Source: Amycolatopsis sp. WQ 127309 (GTDB lineage Bacteria > Actinomycetota > Actinomycetes > Mycobacteriales > Pseudonocardiaceae). Taken from it: 64,000 nucleotides of DNA. The stretch's first letter is position 1. The number at the start of each line of letters is the position of its first letter. The translations under genes were made by a program, and so were the position numbers. Where the stretch lies: assembly GCF_023023025.1 (NCBI RefSeq), contig NZ_CP095481.1, forward strand, positions 6,461,001-6,525,000. The letters run 5' to 3'. Below are positions 31,576 through 44,000 of the stretch, piece after piece. The notes beneath the pieces are model-generated. The model did not search any database. It saw only the letters and a program-made list of their open reading frames with translations, and was not told the DNA's origin.

Positions 31576-32357
31576 CGCTCGCACCAAGCCCACTACCGCC
31601 GATCGCGGGACCGGCAAGTCCCCGGCCCGCGATCGCGGGGGACTGGTGCTACCGGCCGCACCCGCTGCCGGAGGGGACTCCGCAGGCGGTGTGCTTCCCG
31701 CACGCGGGCGGCGACGTCACGGCGTTCGCGGGCCTGGCGGCGGCACTGGCCCCTTCACTGGAGGTCTGGGCGATCCGCCTGCCGGGCCGCGGCGGTCGGT
31801 TTGTCGACTCTATGCCGGCCACCTTTGCCGCCTTGGCCACGGCGGTGATCGACGGCCTCGCCCCGTACCTGCAGCCGGGAGCGCTGTTCTACGGCCAAAG
31901 TTTCGGCGCGCTCCTGGCTTTCGAGGTGGCCCGCGCGTTACCGGTGGCTTTACGGCCACGGATCGTGATCCCGGCGTGCGCGGCCCCACCGCCGGGTTGG
32001 CCGGGCTCGATCCCGCCGACCTCGGAGGGCGCAGCGGACCTCCTGGAGCGGTGCGGCCTGGCCACAGCTTTGCCGGACGACGAGACGATCCGCGAGCTGG
32101 CGGTGGCGACGATCCGAACGGACCTGACGGTCTGCCGCAGCTACCGCCACCGCCCGGACCCACGGCCGGACTTCGCCATCCACGCGGTGGCCGGCGCGGA
32201 GGACACGGCGCTCCGACCGGCCACGCTGGCGGGCTGGGCCGAGGCGACAACGGGCCGTTTCACAGCATCCACCGAACCCGGCGGCCACCTCCTGGCCACA
32301 CCCCTGTCCGCCGGCCCCGCCGACCTGCTCCGCACCCTGCACCTCGGCCGGTCGTGA
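31572..32357 (+). CDS. Second type II thioesterase
   Basis: This 261-residue alpha/beta hydrolase has a proline-rich leader (about 1-25) and the type II thioesterase pattern VCFPHAGGDVTAFAGLA, IRLPGRGGRF and the nucleophile elbow GQSFGALLAFEVA (GQSFG in place of the usual GHSMG). A catalytic Asp in AGAEDTA and His in PGGHLLA are also visible. It most likely edits misloaded carriers on NRPS1-3. The start overlaps the carrier protein stop by ATGA. The stop codon TGA at 32355-32357 lies inside the left arm of an intergenic palindrome (copy 2), so the last residues Arg-Ser come from that element. Confidence 0.9.
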   Translation: MTLAPSPLPPIAGPASPRPAIAGDWCYRPHPLPEGTPQAVCFPHAGGDVTAFAGLAAALAPSLEVWAIRLPGRGGRFVDSMPATFAALATAVIDGLAPYLQPGALFYGQSFGALLAFEVARALPVALRPRIVIPACAAPPPGWPGSIPPTSEGAADLLERCGLATALPDDETIRELAVATIRTDLTVCRSYRHRPDPRPDFAIHAVAGAEDTALRPATLAGWAEATTGRFTASTEPGGHLLATPLSAGPADLLRTLHLGRS

Positions 32358-32398
32358 GTGGTGATTCGGGCCAGAACCCGAATCACCACTCACGACCG
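32349..32398. repeat. Intergenic palindrome, GTCGTGAGTGGT family, copy 2
   Basis: This is a perfect 22-base stem (32349-32370 against 32377-32398) with the loop CCAGAA. The left arm contains the TGA stop of the thioesterase gene. The shared ends GTCGTGAGTGGT and ACCACTCACGAC are the same as in copies 1 and 3; the inner part differs. It can act as a transcription terminator before the P450 gene. Confidence 0.9.
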
Positions 32399-32536
32399 CC
32401 AGACCACTGCCTGCACGAGGCCCGGCGATCGTTACCGGCGCTCGCGCTACGTCGGCGGAGCCGTCAAGCGGGCTGCTCCCGCGCCAAGTCGGACCAGACC
32501 TCCGCACCACCCGGACCCGCCCGCCCAACCCGCCCC

Positions 32537-32587
32537 GCACCACCGGAACCGCCCCGCAACCCGCCAGCACCACCGGAACCGCCCCGC
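32537..32587. repeat. 21-base direct repeat before the P450 gene
   Basis: The sequence starting GCACCACCGGAACCG is present twice with 21 identical bases (32537-32557 and 32567-32587), 30 bases apart. The second copy ends just before the AGGAGG ribosome site of the P450 gene. The rest of the 244-base space holds only palindrome copy 2 and C-rich sequence without a visible gene. Confidence 0.7.
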
Positions 32588-32601
32588 CTGAGGAGGCACT
32601 C

Positions 32602-33774
32602 GTGTCCACCGCCACCGTCGATCTGACCGATCCCGGCCTCTGGGCCCGGCCCGACGTCGGCGGCATCGTCGCCGATCTGCGGGCTCAGGCTCCCGTCCAC
32701 CGCACCGAAACCGCGCTCGACGGGGCCGTCTGGTCCGTGCTCGGCTACGACCTCGGCTCCCGCGTTCTCACCGACGCGGCCACCTTCAGCTCCACCGGCG
32801 GGTCGCTGCTCGGGACCGGTGGCACCCCGGCCGGCGCCGGCAAGATGATGGCGCTCTCCGATGGGCCGCGGCATCGTGAACTCCGCGCGCCCGTCCTGCC
32901 GTACTTCTCGCCCAAGGGCGTGCGCGGCGCGGCTCAGAGCATCACCGAGTTGGCCGACAAGGTGATCAAAGACGCTGTCGAGCAGGGTGAAGCCGATCTC
33001 GTCGACGTCCTCGCCACCGTGCCGCTCGTCGTGATGTGTGATCTGCTCGGCATTCCCGGCGACGATCGCGATCTGGTCGTCTCCGTCTGCGACGAAGCCT
33101 TTCTCGCCCAGACGCCGGACGCGCGCCGCGCCGGGCACCAGAAGCTGCTGCCTTACCTGTTCGAGAAGGTCGTCCAGCGGCGCAAGCACCCCGCCGACGA
33201 CCTGATCAGCACCCTCGCCACCCACCGCATCAACGGCCGGCGCCTGCCGATCGAGGACGTCGTGCTCAACCTCGACAACATCGTCGTCGGCGGGGTGCAG
33301 ACCGTGCGGCACACCGCGGCCATGAGCGTCCACGCGCTGATGCAGCGCCCCGACCTCTGGAAAGCGCTGGCCGGCGGCGCCGACCTCGACCTCGCCACCG
33401 ACGAGCTGCTGCGGTTCACCTCCGTCGGGCTGCACGTCCTGCGCACCGCCACCACCCAGGTCGAGCTCGGCGGGCACGTCATCGACGCGGGCGACAAGGT
33501 CGCCGTGTGGACGTGGTCGGCCGACCACGACCCCACGATGTTCGACCGGCCCGACGAGCTCCTGCTCGACCGGTCGCCGAACCGGCACCTCGCCCTGGGC
33601 GTCGGCGCGCACTACTGCATCGGTGCGCCGCTGGCCAAGGCCGAGCTGAAAGCGATCTACGCCGCGCTGCTGGATCAGGTCGCCGTGCTGGAACCGGCCG
33701 GTGACGCGGTGCACAACCGCTCGATCATCAACTTCGGCTTCGACCACCTCCCGGTGCGCCTGCGGGCCCGCTGA
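32602..33774 (+). CDS. Cytochrome P450 tailoring enzyme
   Basis: This 390-residue soluble bacterial P450 has the heme loop LGVGAHYCIGAPLA with the Cys ligand near residue 340, the ELLR (E-x-x-R) helix K motif and an I-helix reading VVGGVQTVRHT. The usual acid of the acid-alcohol pair is Gln here (G-G-V-Q-T), a variation worth noting. The GTG start has AGGAGG 5 bases upstream. Placed between the carrier/thioesterase genes and the exporter, it probably hydroxylates a carrier-bound amino acid or the finished peptide. No ferredoxin gene is adjacent. Confidence 0.92.
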   Translation: MSTATVDLTDPGLWARPDVGGIVADLRAQAPVHRTETALDGAVWSVLGYDLGSRVLTDAATFSSTGGSLLGTGGTPAGAGKMMALSDGPRHRELRAPVLPYFSPKGVRGAAQSITELADKVIKDAVEQGEADLVDVLATVPLVVMCDLLGIPGDDRDLVVSVCDEAFLAQTPDARRAGHQKLLPYLFEKVVQRRKHPADDLISTLATHRINGRRLPIEDVVLNLDNIVVGGVQTVRHTAAMSVHALMQRPDLWKALAGGADLDLATDELLRFTSVGLHVLRTATTQVELGGHVIDAGDKVAVWTWSADHDPTMFDRPDELLLDRSPNRHLALGVGAHYCIGAPLAKAELKAIYAALLDQVAVLEPAGDAVHNRSIINFGFDHLPVRLRAR

Positions 33775-33797
33775 GCGCGACGGAACGGACACCAGCC

Positions 33798-35009
33798 ATG
33801 ACACAAGCACCCGTGCGAGAGACGAAGCCCGCCGCGATGTGGGGCAAGGTCGGCCTCCTGCTCACCGGCCAGGGCGTCTCCCTGATCGGCGACCAGGTGT
33901 TCTTCATCGCCGCCGTCTGGGCCGCCGCCCAGCTCGGCGGGACGGCCGCCGTCACCTGGGTGACCCTGGCCGAGTCCGTGCCGCGCGCGCTCGCGATGAT
34001 CTTCGGCGGCGTCATCTGCGACGCCTTCGGCCCCCGCTCGGTCCTGTTGCGCACGACGTCGGTGCGGATCGCCGTGCTGGCCGTCTCGGTCGTGGTCGCG
34101 CTGTCCGCGCAGTCCGTGACGCTGCTGGTCGTCGTCGCGGCGCTCGAAGGCGCGATGCTCGGGCTCGGGTCGCCGTCGTTCGGCACGCTCATGCCGCGCA
34201 TGGTCCCGAAGGACCGCTTGAGCACGGCGAATTCCGTACGCACCATGGTCGCCCGGTTCGCCCCGATCCTCGGGTCGCCGTTCGGCGCCTGGCTGGTCGC
34301 GACCGGGCACCTCGGTGTCGCCCTCGCCGTGGTCTGCGGTGGCTGTGTGGTCTCGCTCGTCTGCCTCGCGCCGGCGACCAGGGCGATCGACGCGCCGCGC
34401 ACCGTGTCGAGCGTTCCGCTGTGGCGACGCTCGGGTGACGGCCTCAAGCTGCTGCGCGCCGACCGCCGGCTGCGGCTGCTGTTCCTTTCCGGGCTGTGCC
34501 TGGACTTCGCGTTCGCGTGGCCGATGAACCCCGGCCTGCCCGAGGTCGTCATCGAACGCGGCTGGGCCGTTTCCGCGGTCGGTCTCCTCATCGCCTGCTG
34601 GGCGGCCGGCGCGCTGGTGTCCGCCGGGCTCGGCGCGCTGCTCGGCGACCGCGTGCCGATCTCGGTGCGGCTCGTCGGCAGCGGGATCGGCATCGCGGTT
34701 CTGCTGCTGGGCATGGTCCTGGTGCCGTCGCTGTGGGCGATGGCCGCGATGGCCGTCTTGCTGGGCGTCTGCTCCGGGCAGAACGGCCCGGCCGCGGTGA
34801 CGCTCTACCAGCAGGCCGCGCCGATGGACCGCCTCGGCGTCGCCATGTCGATGGTGTCGCTGTCCGGCATCGGCTGCGCGCCGCTCGCCTACGCCGTGTC
34901 CGGCGCCATCGCCAGCTTCACCACCCCCGTCGTCGCCTGGATCTGCAGCGCCCTGCTCGCCTTCGGCGGGCCGGTGTTCGCGGCCCGGGCCCTGCGCCTG
35001 CCCCAGTGA
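33798..35009 (+). CDS. MFS exporter (MFS_3/EntS-like)
   Basis: This 403-residue protein has about twelve membrane helices and the MFS pattern [17 protein letters not shown], followed by [15 protein letters not shown] as the motif-A-like loop between helices 2 and 3. The overall look is that of the MFS_3 group that exports siderophores and peptides. It lies 23 bases after the P450 gene and its TGA is followed within 12 bases by the NRPS3 start. It is the likely exporter and self-protection protein for the NRPS product. Confidence 0.88.
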   Translation: MTQAPVRETKPAAMWGKVGLLLTGQGVSLIGDQVFFIAAVWAAAQLGGTAAVTWVTLAESVPRALAMIFGGVICDAFGPRSVLLRTTSVRIAVLAVSVVVALSAQSVTLLVVVAALEGAMLGLGSPSFGTLMPRMVPKDRLSTANSVRTMVARFAPILGSPFGAWLVATGHLGVALAVVCGGCVVSLVCLAPATRAIDAPRTVSSVPLWRRSGDGLKLLRADRRLRLLFLSGLCLDFAFAWPMNPGLPEVVIERGWAVSAVGLLIACWAAGALVSAGLGALLGDRVPISVRLVGSGIGIAVLLLGMVLVPSLWAMAAMAVLLGVCSGQNGPAAVTLYQQAAPMDRLGVAMSMVSLSGIGCAPLAYAVSGAIASFTTPVVAWICSALLAFGGPVFAARALRLPQ

Positions 35010-35020
35010 AGGGATTTCCC

Positions 35021-38000
35021 GTGCGTCCGTTGTCGTTCGGCCAGCAGCGCCTGTGGTTCCTGGACCAGCTGGAAGGCCCCAGTGCGACCTACAACGTCCC
35101 GTTCCCGCTGCGCCTGCGCGGCCGGCTCGACCGCCGCGCGCTGCGGCAGGCGGTCGACGACGTCCTCGGCCGCCACGAGGTCCTGCGCACCGTCATCCCG
35201 GTCGACGGCGGTGTACCCGGCCAGCAGGTTTTGTCCACTGTGGACACGGCCGGACGGCTGGTCTTCGACGTCCGGTCCGGCGACGATCTCGCCGAGGTGA
35301 TCGCCCGGCCCTTCGACCTCGCCGCGGACCTCCCGCTGCGCGTCACCCTGTTCGAACTCGCCCCGGACGACCACATCCTGCTGCTCGTGCTGCACCACAT
35401 CGCCTGTGATGGCTGGTCGCTCGGCCCGCTCGGTCGTGACCTGGCAAGCGCTTACACGGCGCGTCTCGACGGCGCGGCGCCGGACTGGGAGCCGCTCCCG
35501 GTGCAGTACCTGGACTTCGGCGAGTGGCAGCGCGAGGTGCTCGGCACCGAGGACGACCCGGACAGCCTGCTCTCGGCCCAGCTCGCCTACTGGACCGAAC
35601 GGCTCGCGGGCATCCCCGAGCGGATGGTCCTGCCCGCGCACCGCACCGGCGGTACGACCGGCGCCGCGGGGCTCGTCGAGGTCGACATTCCCGCTGACCT
35701 GCACGCCCGGCTCGTCGCGGTGACACGCGCCGCGCGCTGCACGCCGTTCATGGGCCTCCAAGCAGCATTGGCCGCGTTGCTGCACCGCTGGGGTGCGGGC
35801 GACGACATCGTGCTGGGCACCCCGGTGGCCGGCCGCGGCGAGGAGGCCCTGGAAGACCTCGTCGGCTTCTTCGTCAACACGCTGGTCCTGCGCACCGACC
35901 TGTCCGGCGACCCAAGCTTCGCCGAACTCCTGGACCGGGTCCGCGACACCGGTCTCGACGCCTACGCCCACCAGGACGTCCCCTTCGACCGGCTGGTCGA
36001 CCGCCTCGGCGCCGGCCGGTCCGCGCACCCGCTGTTCCAGGTCATGGTCGTCCTCCAGCACGACGACGGGACGGCGCTCACCCTGCCCGGCCTCGACGTC
36101 CAGCCGGTTCCCCTGGACCTGGCGACCGCCAAGCTCGACCTCAGCGTGGTCTTCGCCGAGCACGCGGACGGCGTCTCGTGCCAGTTCGAGTACGCCGTCG
36201 ACCTGTTCGACAAATCCACTGTGGACGAGATGGCGGACATGCTGGTGCGCCTGCTCGACCTCGCGCTGGCCGAGCCGGACCGTCCACTCGGGATGCTCGA
36301 TCTCGCGCGGGTCGACGCCGTGGCGCAGGAAGCCGCTCCCGAGATCGCGCCGGTGACCTTCCGCAGCGCCCGGACCGCCCGGGAAGAGATCCTCTGCGCG
36401 CTGTTCGCCGACGTCCTCGGGCTCGACAGCGTCGGCCTCGACGACGGCTTCTTCGCCCTCGGCGGCCACTCCCTGCTCGCCACCCAGCTGATCAGCCGGA
36501 TCCGCACGGCGTTGAGCGCCGAACTCGGCGTCCGCGCGCTCTTCCGCGCCCCGACCGTCGCCGGGATCCTCGCCACCCTCGACGCCCAGGCACCCGGCCC
36601 GGTCCGCCCGGCCCTCACCCCGCGACCGCGGCCGGACCGCGTGCCGCTGTCGTCGGCGCAGCGGCGGCTGTGGTTCCTCGCCGGGATCGAGGGCCAGGAC
36701 CGCGCGTACAACATCCCGCTCACCCTGGGGCTCACCGGGCCGGTCGACGTCGCCGCGCTGGCCGCCGCCTGCCGGGACGTCGTCACCCGCCACGAGACCC
36801 TGCGCACGGTGTTCCCGGTGGAGAACGGCGAGCCGTGGCAGCACGTCCTGCCACCCGGTGAGGTGCTCGAAGTCGTCGACTGCGCGCCGAACGAGCCGGC
36901 CGTACTGGCCGAGGCGGCCGGGAGCGCCGCGTTCGACCTGGCCCACGAGATCCCGCTGCGCGCGCGGCTGTTCCGTGCCGGCGACGAGTCCGTTCTCGTG
37001 CTCTGCCTGCACCACATCGCCGCCGACGGCTGGTCGACCGGCCCGTTGATGACCGATCTCGCCACCGCGTACACCGCCCGGCTGACCGGGCGGCCGCCGA
37101 CGTGGCCACCGCTGCCGGTCCAGTACGCGGACTACGCGCTCTGGCAGGCCGACCTGCTCGGCGACGAGGCCGACCCGGACAGCCTGGCGGCCCGCCAGCT
37201 GGGCTACTGGACCGAGACGCTCACCGGGCTGCCCGACGAACTCGCCCTCCCGGCCGACCGGCCCCGCCCGGCGATCCCCAGCTACTGCAAAGATGTCGTC
37301 TCCGCCGACGTCGACGCGGCCACCCACGCGGCGCTCAAGGCCCTGGGCCGGGACAACCAGGCCACGTTGTTCATGGTCGTCCAGGCGGCGTTCGCGCTGC
37401 TGCTGACCCGGCTCGGCGCGGGTGCGGACGTCCCGATCGGCACGCCCGTCGCCGGCCGCGGCGAGGAGGCGCTCGACGACCTCGTCGGCTTCTTCGTCAA
37501 CACCCTCGTGCTCCGCACCGACACCTCGGGCGCGCCGACGTTCCGCGAGTTGCTCACCCGCGTCCGCGACGCCGACCTCGGCGCTTTCGCCCATCAGGAC
37601 CTGCCGTTCGAACGGGTCGTCGAAGAACTCAACCCGCCCCGCCTGCTGGCCCGGCACCCGCTCTTCCAGGTGCTGCTTTCCTTCCTCGGCAGCGAGACCT
37701 CGGGTGATGGGTGGACCCTGCCGGGGCTGACCGTGACGGCCGGGGACACCGTGTCGGGCACCGCCAAGTTCGACCTCGGCCTGACGGTCGAGGACCGCCG
37801 CGCCGGGCTCGGCTGCAGCCTCGAGTTCGCCACCGACCGGTTCGACCGCGCCACCGCGCAGGACATCGTCGACCGGCTCGTGCGTCTCCTGCAGATGGCC
37901 GCCGCGAACCCGGAGTCGCGAGTGGACAGTGCCGACTTGTTGTCCGATGTGGACCACCGGCGGCTGGGGAAGTGGAACGACACCGCGGCGCCGGTCCCGG

Positions 38001-41000
38001 CCGCGACGCTGCCGGAGCTGTTCGCCCGGCAGGTGGCGCGGACGCCGGACGTGACCGCCGTCGTGTTCGAGGGCGACTCGCTGACCTACGCGGAGTTCGA
38101 CGCCCGCGTGAACCGGCTCGCGCGGGCCCTGAGCGGCCGGGGCGTCCGGCCCGGTGACGTCGTCGCGGTGCAGCTGCCGCGCTCGATCGACCTGGTGGTC
38201 GCGGTGTACGCCGTGCACCGCGCCGGTGCGGCGTACCTGCCGGTCGACCCCGGTTACCCGGCCGACCGGGTGGCGTTCATGCTCGCCGACGCCCGGCCCG
38301 CGCTGGTCCTCACCCCCGGCACGGACCTGGACGGCGACGGCCCGCTGCCCGTCGTCACCCCGGACCACCCGGCCTACGTGATCTACACGTCCGGCTCGAC
38401 CGGCCGCCCCAAGGGCGTGCTGATGTCGCACGCCGGGATCGCCAACCACCTCGCCTGGATGCAGGCCGAACACCCGCTGACCGGTGGCGACCGGGTACTG
38501 CAGAAGACGCCGTCCAGCTTCGACGTCTCGGTCCTCGAGTTCTTCCGGCCGCTGCTGGCCGGCGCGACCCTGGTCGTCGCGCGGCCCGACGGGCACCGCG
38601 ACCCCGCGTACCTCCTCGACACGATCCGCGCCGAGCGCATCAGCGTGCTGTACGTGGTGCCCGGCATCCTCGACGGGATCCTCGGACTGTCCGAAGAGGA
38701 CTGCCCGGCGCTGCGGCAGGTGTTCTGCGGCGGCGAAGTCCTGACCGCCGCGCTGGCCGAACGTTGTGCGGCCACGTTGACCGCCGAGCTGATCAACCTC
38801 TACGGCCCGACCGAGGTCGCCGTCGACGCCACCGCCCACGCCGTCGGCGCCGGACCGGTGACGATCGGCGCGCCGGTGTGGAACACCCGCGCGTACGTGC
38901 TGGACGGCCGGCTGAGCCCGGTGCCGCCGGGCGTGCCGGGGGAGCTGTACCTGGCCGGCGCGCAGCTCGCGGACGGCTACCTGCACCGCGGCGGTCTGAC
39001 CTCCGACCGGTTCCTCGCCGACCCGTTCGGCGGGCCGGGGGCGCGGATGTACCGGACCGGCGACCTGGTCCGCTGGACCGCCGGCGGCGAGCTGGACTAC
39101 CTCGGCCGGACCGACGAGCAGGTGAAACTCCGCGGCCTGCGCGTCGAACCCGGTGAGATCGCGGCCGTCGCCGCCGAGCACCCGGGCGTGCGCGAGGCGG
39201 CCGTCGTCCTGCGCGAGGACCGGCCGGGCGACCAGCGCCTGGTCGCCTACGTCGTCGGCGACGCCGACCCGGACGCGCTGCGGGACCACGTCGCGGCGTT
39301 CGTCCCGCGGCACCTCGTGCCGTCGGCGTTCGTGACGCTGGCCGAGCTGCCGCGGACGCCGAACGGCAAGCTGGACCGCAACGCTCTTCCCGTGCCGGAC
39401 CTCGTCACCGGAGCCGCGAGGGAACCGCGTGACGCCCGCGAAGAGATCCTTTGTGGACTCTTCGCCGACGTCCTCGGCGTCGAGCGGGTCGGGATCGACG
39501 ACGGCTTCTTCGACCTCGGCGGCCACTCCCTGCTCGCGACGAAGCTGGTCAGCCGGATCCGCGCCGCGTTCGGCGCGGAGATCGGCATCGGCGACCTCTT
39601 CGACGCGCCCACCGTCGCCACGCTCGCCCCGCGACTGTCCACAGCGGACGCCGCCCGGCCGGCGCTGCGCCCGCTGTCACGAACCGAGCTGATGCCGCTC
39701 TCCCCGGCGCAGCAACGGCTGTGGTTCATCCTGCAATTCGGTGACGACACCGGCGCCTACGACATGCCGCTCGCGCTGCGGCTGCGGGGCGAGCTGGACC
39801 GGGACGCGCTGAGTGCGGCCCTCGGTGACGTCGTCGAGCGGCACGAAGTCCTGCGCACGATCTTCCCGTCGGTCGACGGCGAGCCCCACCAGGTCGTCCT
39901 GGACGGCTGGCGGCCGGCGCTGACGGCCCCCGAAGCACGGCCGTTCGACCTGACGTGCGAGCCGCCGTTCCGCGCGTCGCTGGTCGCCGACGCGCCGGAC
40001 GACCACGTGCTCCTGCTGACGCTGCACCACATCGCCGCCGACGGCTGGTCCATGGGCCCGCTCGTCGACGACCTCACCGAGGCCTACACCGCGCGCCGGG
40101 ACGGCCACGCGCCGGAGTGGTCGCCGCTGCCGGTCCAGTACGGCGATTACACGCTCTGGCAACGGGATCTGCTCGGTGACGCCGACGATCCGGCGTCGCT
40201 GCTGGCCGCCCAGCTGGCCTACTGGCGGGAGCAGCTCGCCGGGATCCCGGACGAGCTGCCGCTGCCGTCCGACCGGCCGCGCCCCGCGGTGGCGTCCCAC
40301 CGGGGCGACTCGGTGCCGGTGGAGATCGGCGCCGGCCTGAGCGACCGGCTGCGCGCGCTGGCCGGCTCCGCGCAGGTGACGCTCTTCATGGTGCTGCAGG
40401 CCGCGCTCGCCACCGTGCTGACCCGGTCGGGCGCGGGTGAGGACGTCCCGATCGGCACGGCCATCGCCGGCCGCACCGACGAGGCTCTTGACGGCCTCAT
40501 CGGGTTCTTCGTCAACACCCTGGTCCTGCGCACCGACGCCAGCGGCGCCCCGAGCTTCCGCGACCTGCTCGGCCGCGTCCGCGAAACCGACCTCGCCGCC
40601 TACGCCCGGCAGGACGTCCCGTTCGAGCGTCTGGTGCACGAGCTGAACCCGGCCCGGTCACTGGCCCGGCACCCGCTGTTCCAGGTGTTCCTGGTCCTGC
40701 AGAACACCGGCGACGCGGACCTGAGCCTGCCGGGCCTCGACGTCGCCTCCGAGGTCCTGGACTCCGACGCGGTGAAGTTCGACCTCGGCCTGAACCTCGC
40801 CGAGCACACCGGCGGGATCACCGGCTCGCTGTCCTTCGCCGCAGACCTGTTCGACCACGCGACCGCCCACGCGCTCGCCGACCGGCTGGTCCGGCTCCTG
40901 TCCGTCGTCGTCGCCGAGCCGGACACCCCGGTCGATCGGATCGACCTCCTGTCCGATGTGGACCGCCGGTCGCTCGCGGAGTGGACGGCGACCGAGGCAC

Positions 41001-44000
41001 CCCTCTCGTCGGAGACGTTGCCGGAATTGTTCTCCCAGCAGGTGTCGCGGACACCGGATGCCACCGCGGTGGTTTTCGAAAGCGTGTCGCTGACCTACGC
41101 CGAACTCGACGACCGGATCGAGAACCTGGCCAGGGCGCTGAGCGGCCACGGCGTCCGGCCCGGCGACGTCGTCGCGGTGCAGCTGCCGCGGTCGCTCGAC
41201 CTGGTCGTCGCGGTCCACGCCGTCCACCGCGCCGGCGCGGCCTACCTGCCGGTCGATCCCGGTTACCCGGCCGAGCGGATCGCTTTCCTGCTCGACGACG
41301 CGCGGCCGTCGCTGGTGCTCACCGAGGAGACCCGGCTCACCGGTGACGGGCCGCTGCCCGCGATCACCGCGAGCCACCCGGCGTACGTGATCTACACGTC
41401 CGGGTCGACCGGGCGGCCCAAGGGCGTGCTGATGCCGCACGCCGGGATCGTCAACCACCTGGCGTGGATGCAGGCCGACTACCCCCTCGGCCCCGGCGAG
41501 CGGGTGCTGCAGAAGACGCCGTCCGGCTTCGACGTCTCGGTGTGGGAACTGTTCTGGCCGCTGCTGACCGGCGCGACGCTGGTGGTCGCTCGGCCCGACG
41601 GGCACCGCGACCCCGCGTACCTGCGCGACGTGATCCGCGCCGAAAACGTCACCGTGGCGCACTTCGTCCCGGCCATGCTCGAAGCGTTCCTCTCCGAACC
41701 CGGCTCCGGTGAAACCCCGCTGCGGCAGATCTTCTGCGGCGGTGAAGCGCTTACCCCGGCGTTGGCCGAGCGGTGCGCGGCGACGCTGTCCGCGCGACTG
41801 TCCAATTTCTACGGACCGACCGAGTTCGCCGTCGAGGCGAGCCATCATCCGTTCACGTCGGGCGAATCCACTGTCCCCATCGGACGTCCGGTGTGGAACA
41901 CCCGCGCGTACGTGCTCGACGGGCGGCTCGCCCCGGTCCCGCCCGGCGTGCCCGGTGAACTCTGGCTCGCCGGGATCCAGCTCGCCGACGGTTACCTGCA
42001 CCGCCCCGGCCTGACCGCCGAACGGTTCGTGCCCGACCCGAGCACGCCCGGCGCGCGGATGTACCGCACCGGCGACCTGGTGCGCTGGACCCACGCGGGC
42101 GAGCTGGAGTACTTCGGCCGCACCGACGACCAGGTCAAGCTGCGCGGGCAACGCCTGGAGCTGGGCGAAGTCGCCGGCGCGGCGGCCCGGCACCCGGGCG
42201 TCACGCAGGCCGTCGCCGTCGTGCGCGAAGACGTCCCAGGTGACCGGCGACTCGTCCTGTACCACACCGGTGACGCGACCGGTGTCCGAAACCATCTCGC
42301 GACCGTCCTGCCGGAGTTCATGGTCCCGGCCGCGGTCGTCGCGCTGCCGGAGTTCCCGTTGACCCCCAACGGGAAGATCGACCGTCGCGCCTTGCCCGTC
42401 CCGGACGCGGAGGCCGGCTCGTACCGCGCGCCGCGGGACCCGGCCGAAGAGATCCTTTGTGGACTGTACGCCGAGCTGCTCGGCGCCGGCCGCGTCGGGA
42501 TCGACGACGGTTTCTTCGACCTCGGTGGCCACTCGCTGCTGGCGACCCGGCTGATCAGCCGGGCGCGCACCGCGCTCGGCGTCGAACTGGGCATCCGTGA
42601 CCTGTTCCAGGCGCCGACCGTCGCCGGGCTCGCCGCCCGGATCGACCACGGCCGGCCCGTCCGGCCCGCGCTGCGCCCGCGTCCGCTGCCCGACCGGATC
42701 CCGCTGTCCCACGCCCAGCACCGGCTCTGGTTCCTCAACCAGCTGCACGGCCGTGACGCGGGGTACGCCGTCGTCTGCGCGCTGCGGCTCACCGGGCAGC
42801 TCGACCGCGGTGCCCTGGCCGGCGCGCTCACCGACGTCACCGGCCGCCACGAGTCCCTGCGCACGATCTTCCCCGAGCTGGACGGCAGCCCGTGCCAGCA
42901 GATCCTGGACGTCTCCGAGGTTCCCCTGGACGTCCGCACGATCGACGGGTCCGACCTGCCCGAGGCGCTCGACGCGGCGGCGGCCGCGACCTTCGACCTC
43001 ACCACCGACCGGCCGTTCCGGCCCGAGCTGCTCGCGCTCGGCGCGGACGACCACGTGCTGGTGCTGGTGCAGCACCACATCGTCAGCGACGGCTGGTCGA
43101 TGGGCCCGCTGGTGCGCGACCTCTCGGCGGCCTATACCGCCCGGTGCGCGGGGAAGAGTCCGAAGTGGACTCCGTTGCCGGTCCAGTACCGCGACTACGC
43201 CCAGTGGCAGCACGACGTCCTGGGTGATCCGGACGACGACAGCTCGATCCTCGGCGCCGAACTGGCGTACTGGCGCGAGCGCCTCGCCGGGCTTCCGGAG
43301 GAACTGGCGCTGCCGGCCGACCGGCAGCGGCCCGCCGTGGCCGAGCACCACGGCGACTCCGTGCCGGTCGAGATCGGTGCCGAACTCCACAATGGACTCC
43401 GGGAGCTGGCGCGCGACGGCGGTGTCACGCTCTTCATGGTGCTGCAGGCCGCGTTCGCCGTCCTGCTGAGCCGGCTCGGCGCCGGGGACGACATCCCCAT
43501 CGGCACCCCGGTCGCCGGTCGCACCGACGAAGCCCTCGACGACCTGGTCGGGTTCTTCGTCAACACCCTGGTCCTGCGCGTCGACACTGCGGGGGAGCCG
43601 ACGTTCCGCGAGCTGCTCGCCCGCGTCCGCGAAACCGACCTCGGCGCGTTCGCGCACCAGGACGTCCCGTTCGAGCGGCTCGTCCACGAGCTGAACCCGG
43701 CCCGGTCGCTGGCCCGGCACCCGCTGTTCCAGGTGCTGTTCGTGCTGCAGAACGCCGACGACGCCGACCTCGAACTGCCCGGCCTGCACGTCAGCGGCGA
43801 ACCGGTCGCGGTGCGGACCGCGGCGTTCGACCTCGCGCTGTCGCTGCACGAGCTGGACCCCGGCCGGGCGTCCGGCATCGGCGGCGGGCTCACCTACCGC
43901 ACCGACCTGTTCGACCGCTCGACGGTCGACGGCATCGCGGCGCGGCTGGTCCGGCTGCTGACGGCGGCGGTCGCGTCGCCGGACACCCCGATCGGCGGCC

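Noticed and set aside
35006..35020. GTG at 35006 as the NRPS3 start
   Set aside because: It overlaps the exporter stop neatly but has no ribosome site, whereas GTG 35021 has AAGGGA at a good distance and begins with the usual C-domain N-terminus. Kept only as an alternative.
34889..39526. Very long open frame antisense to NRPS3 (over 1,500 codons)
   Set aside because: It mirrors the conserved NRPS domains on the plus strand and its translation is Arg/Ala/Gly/Val-rich with no domain. This is a GC-content artefact.
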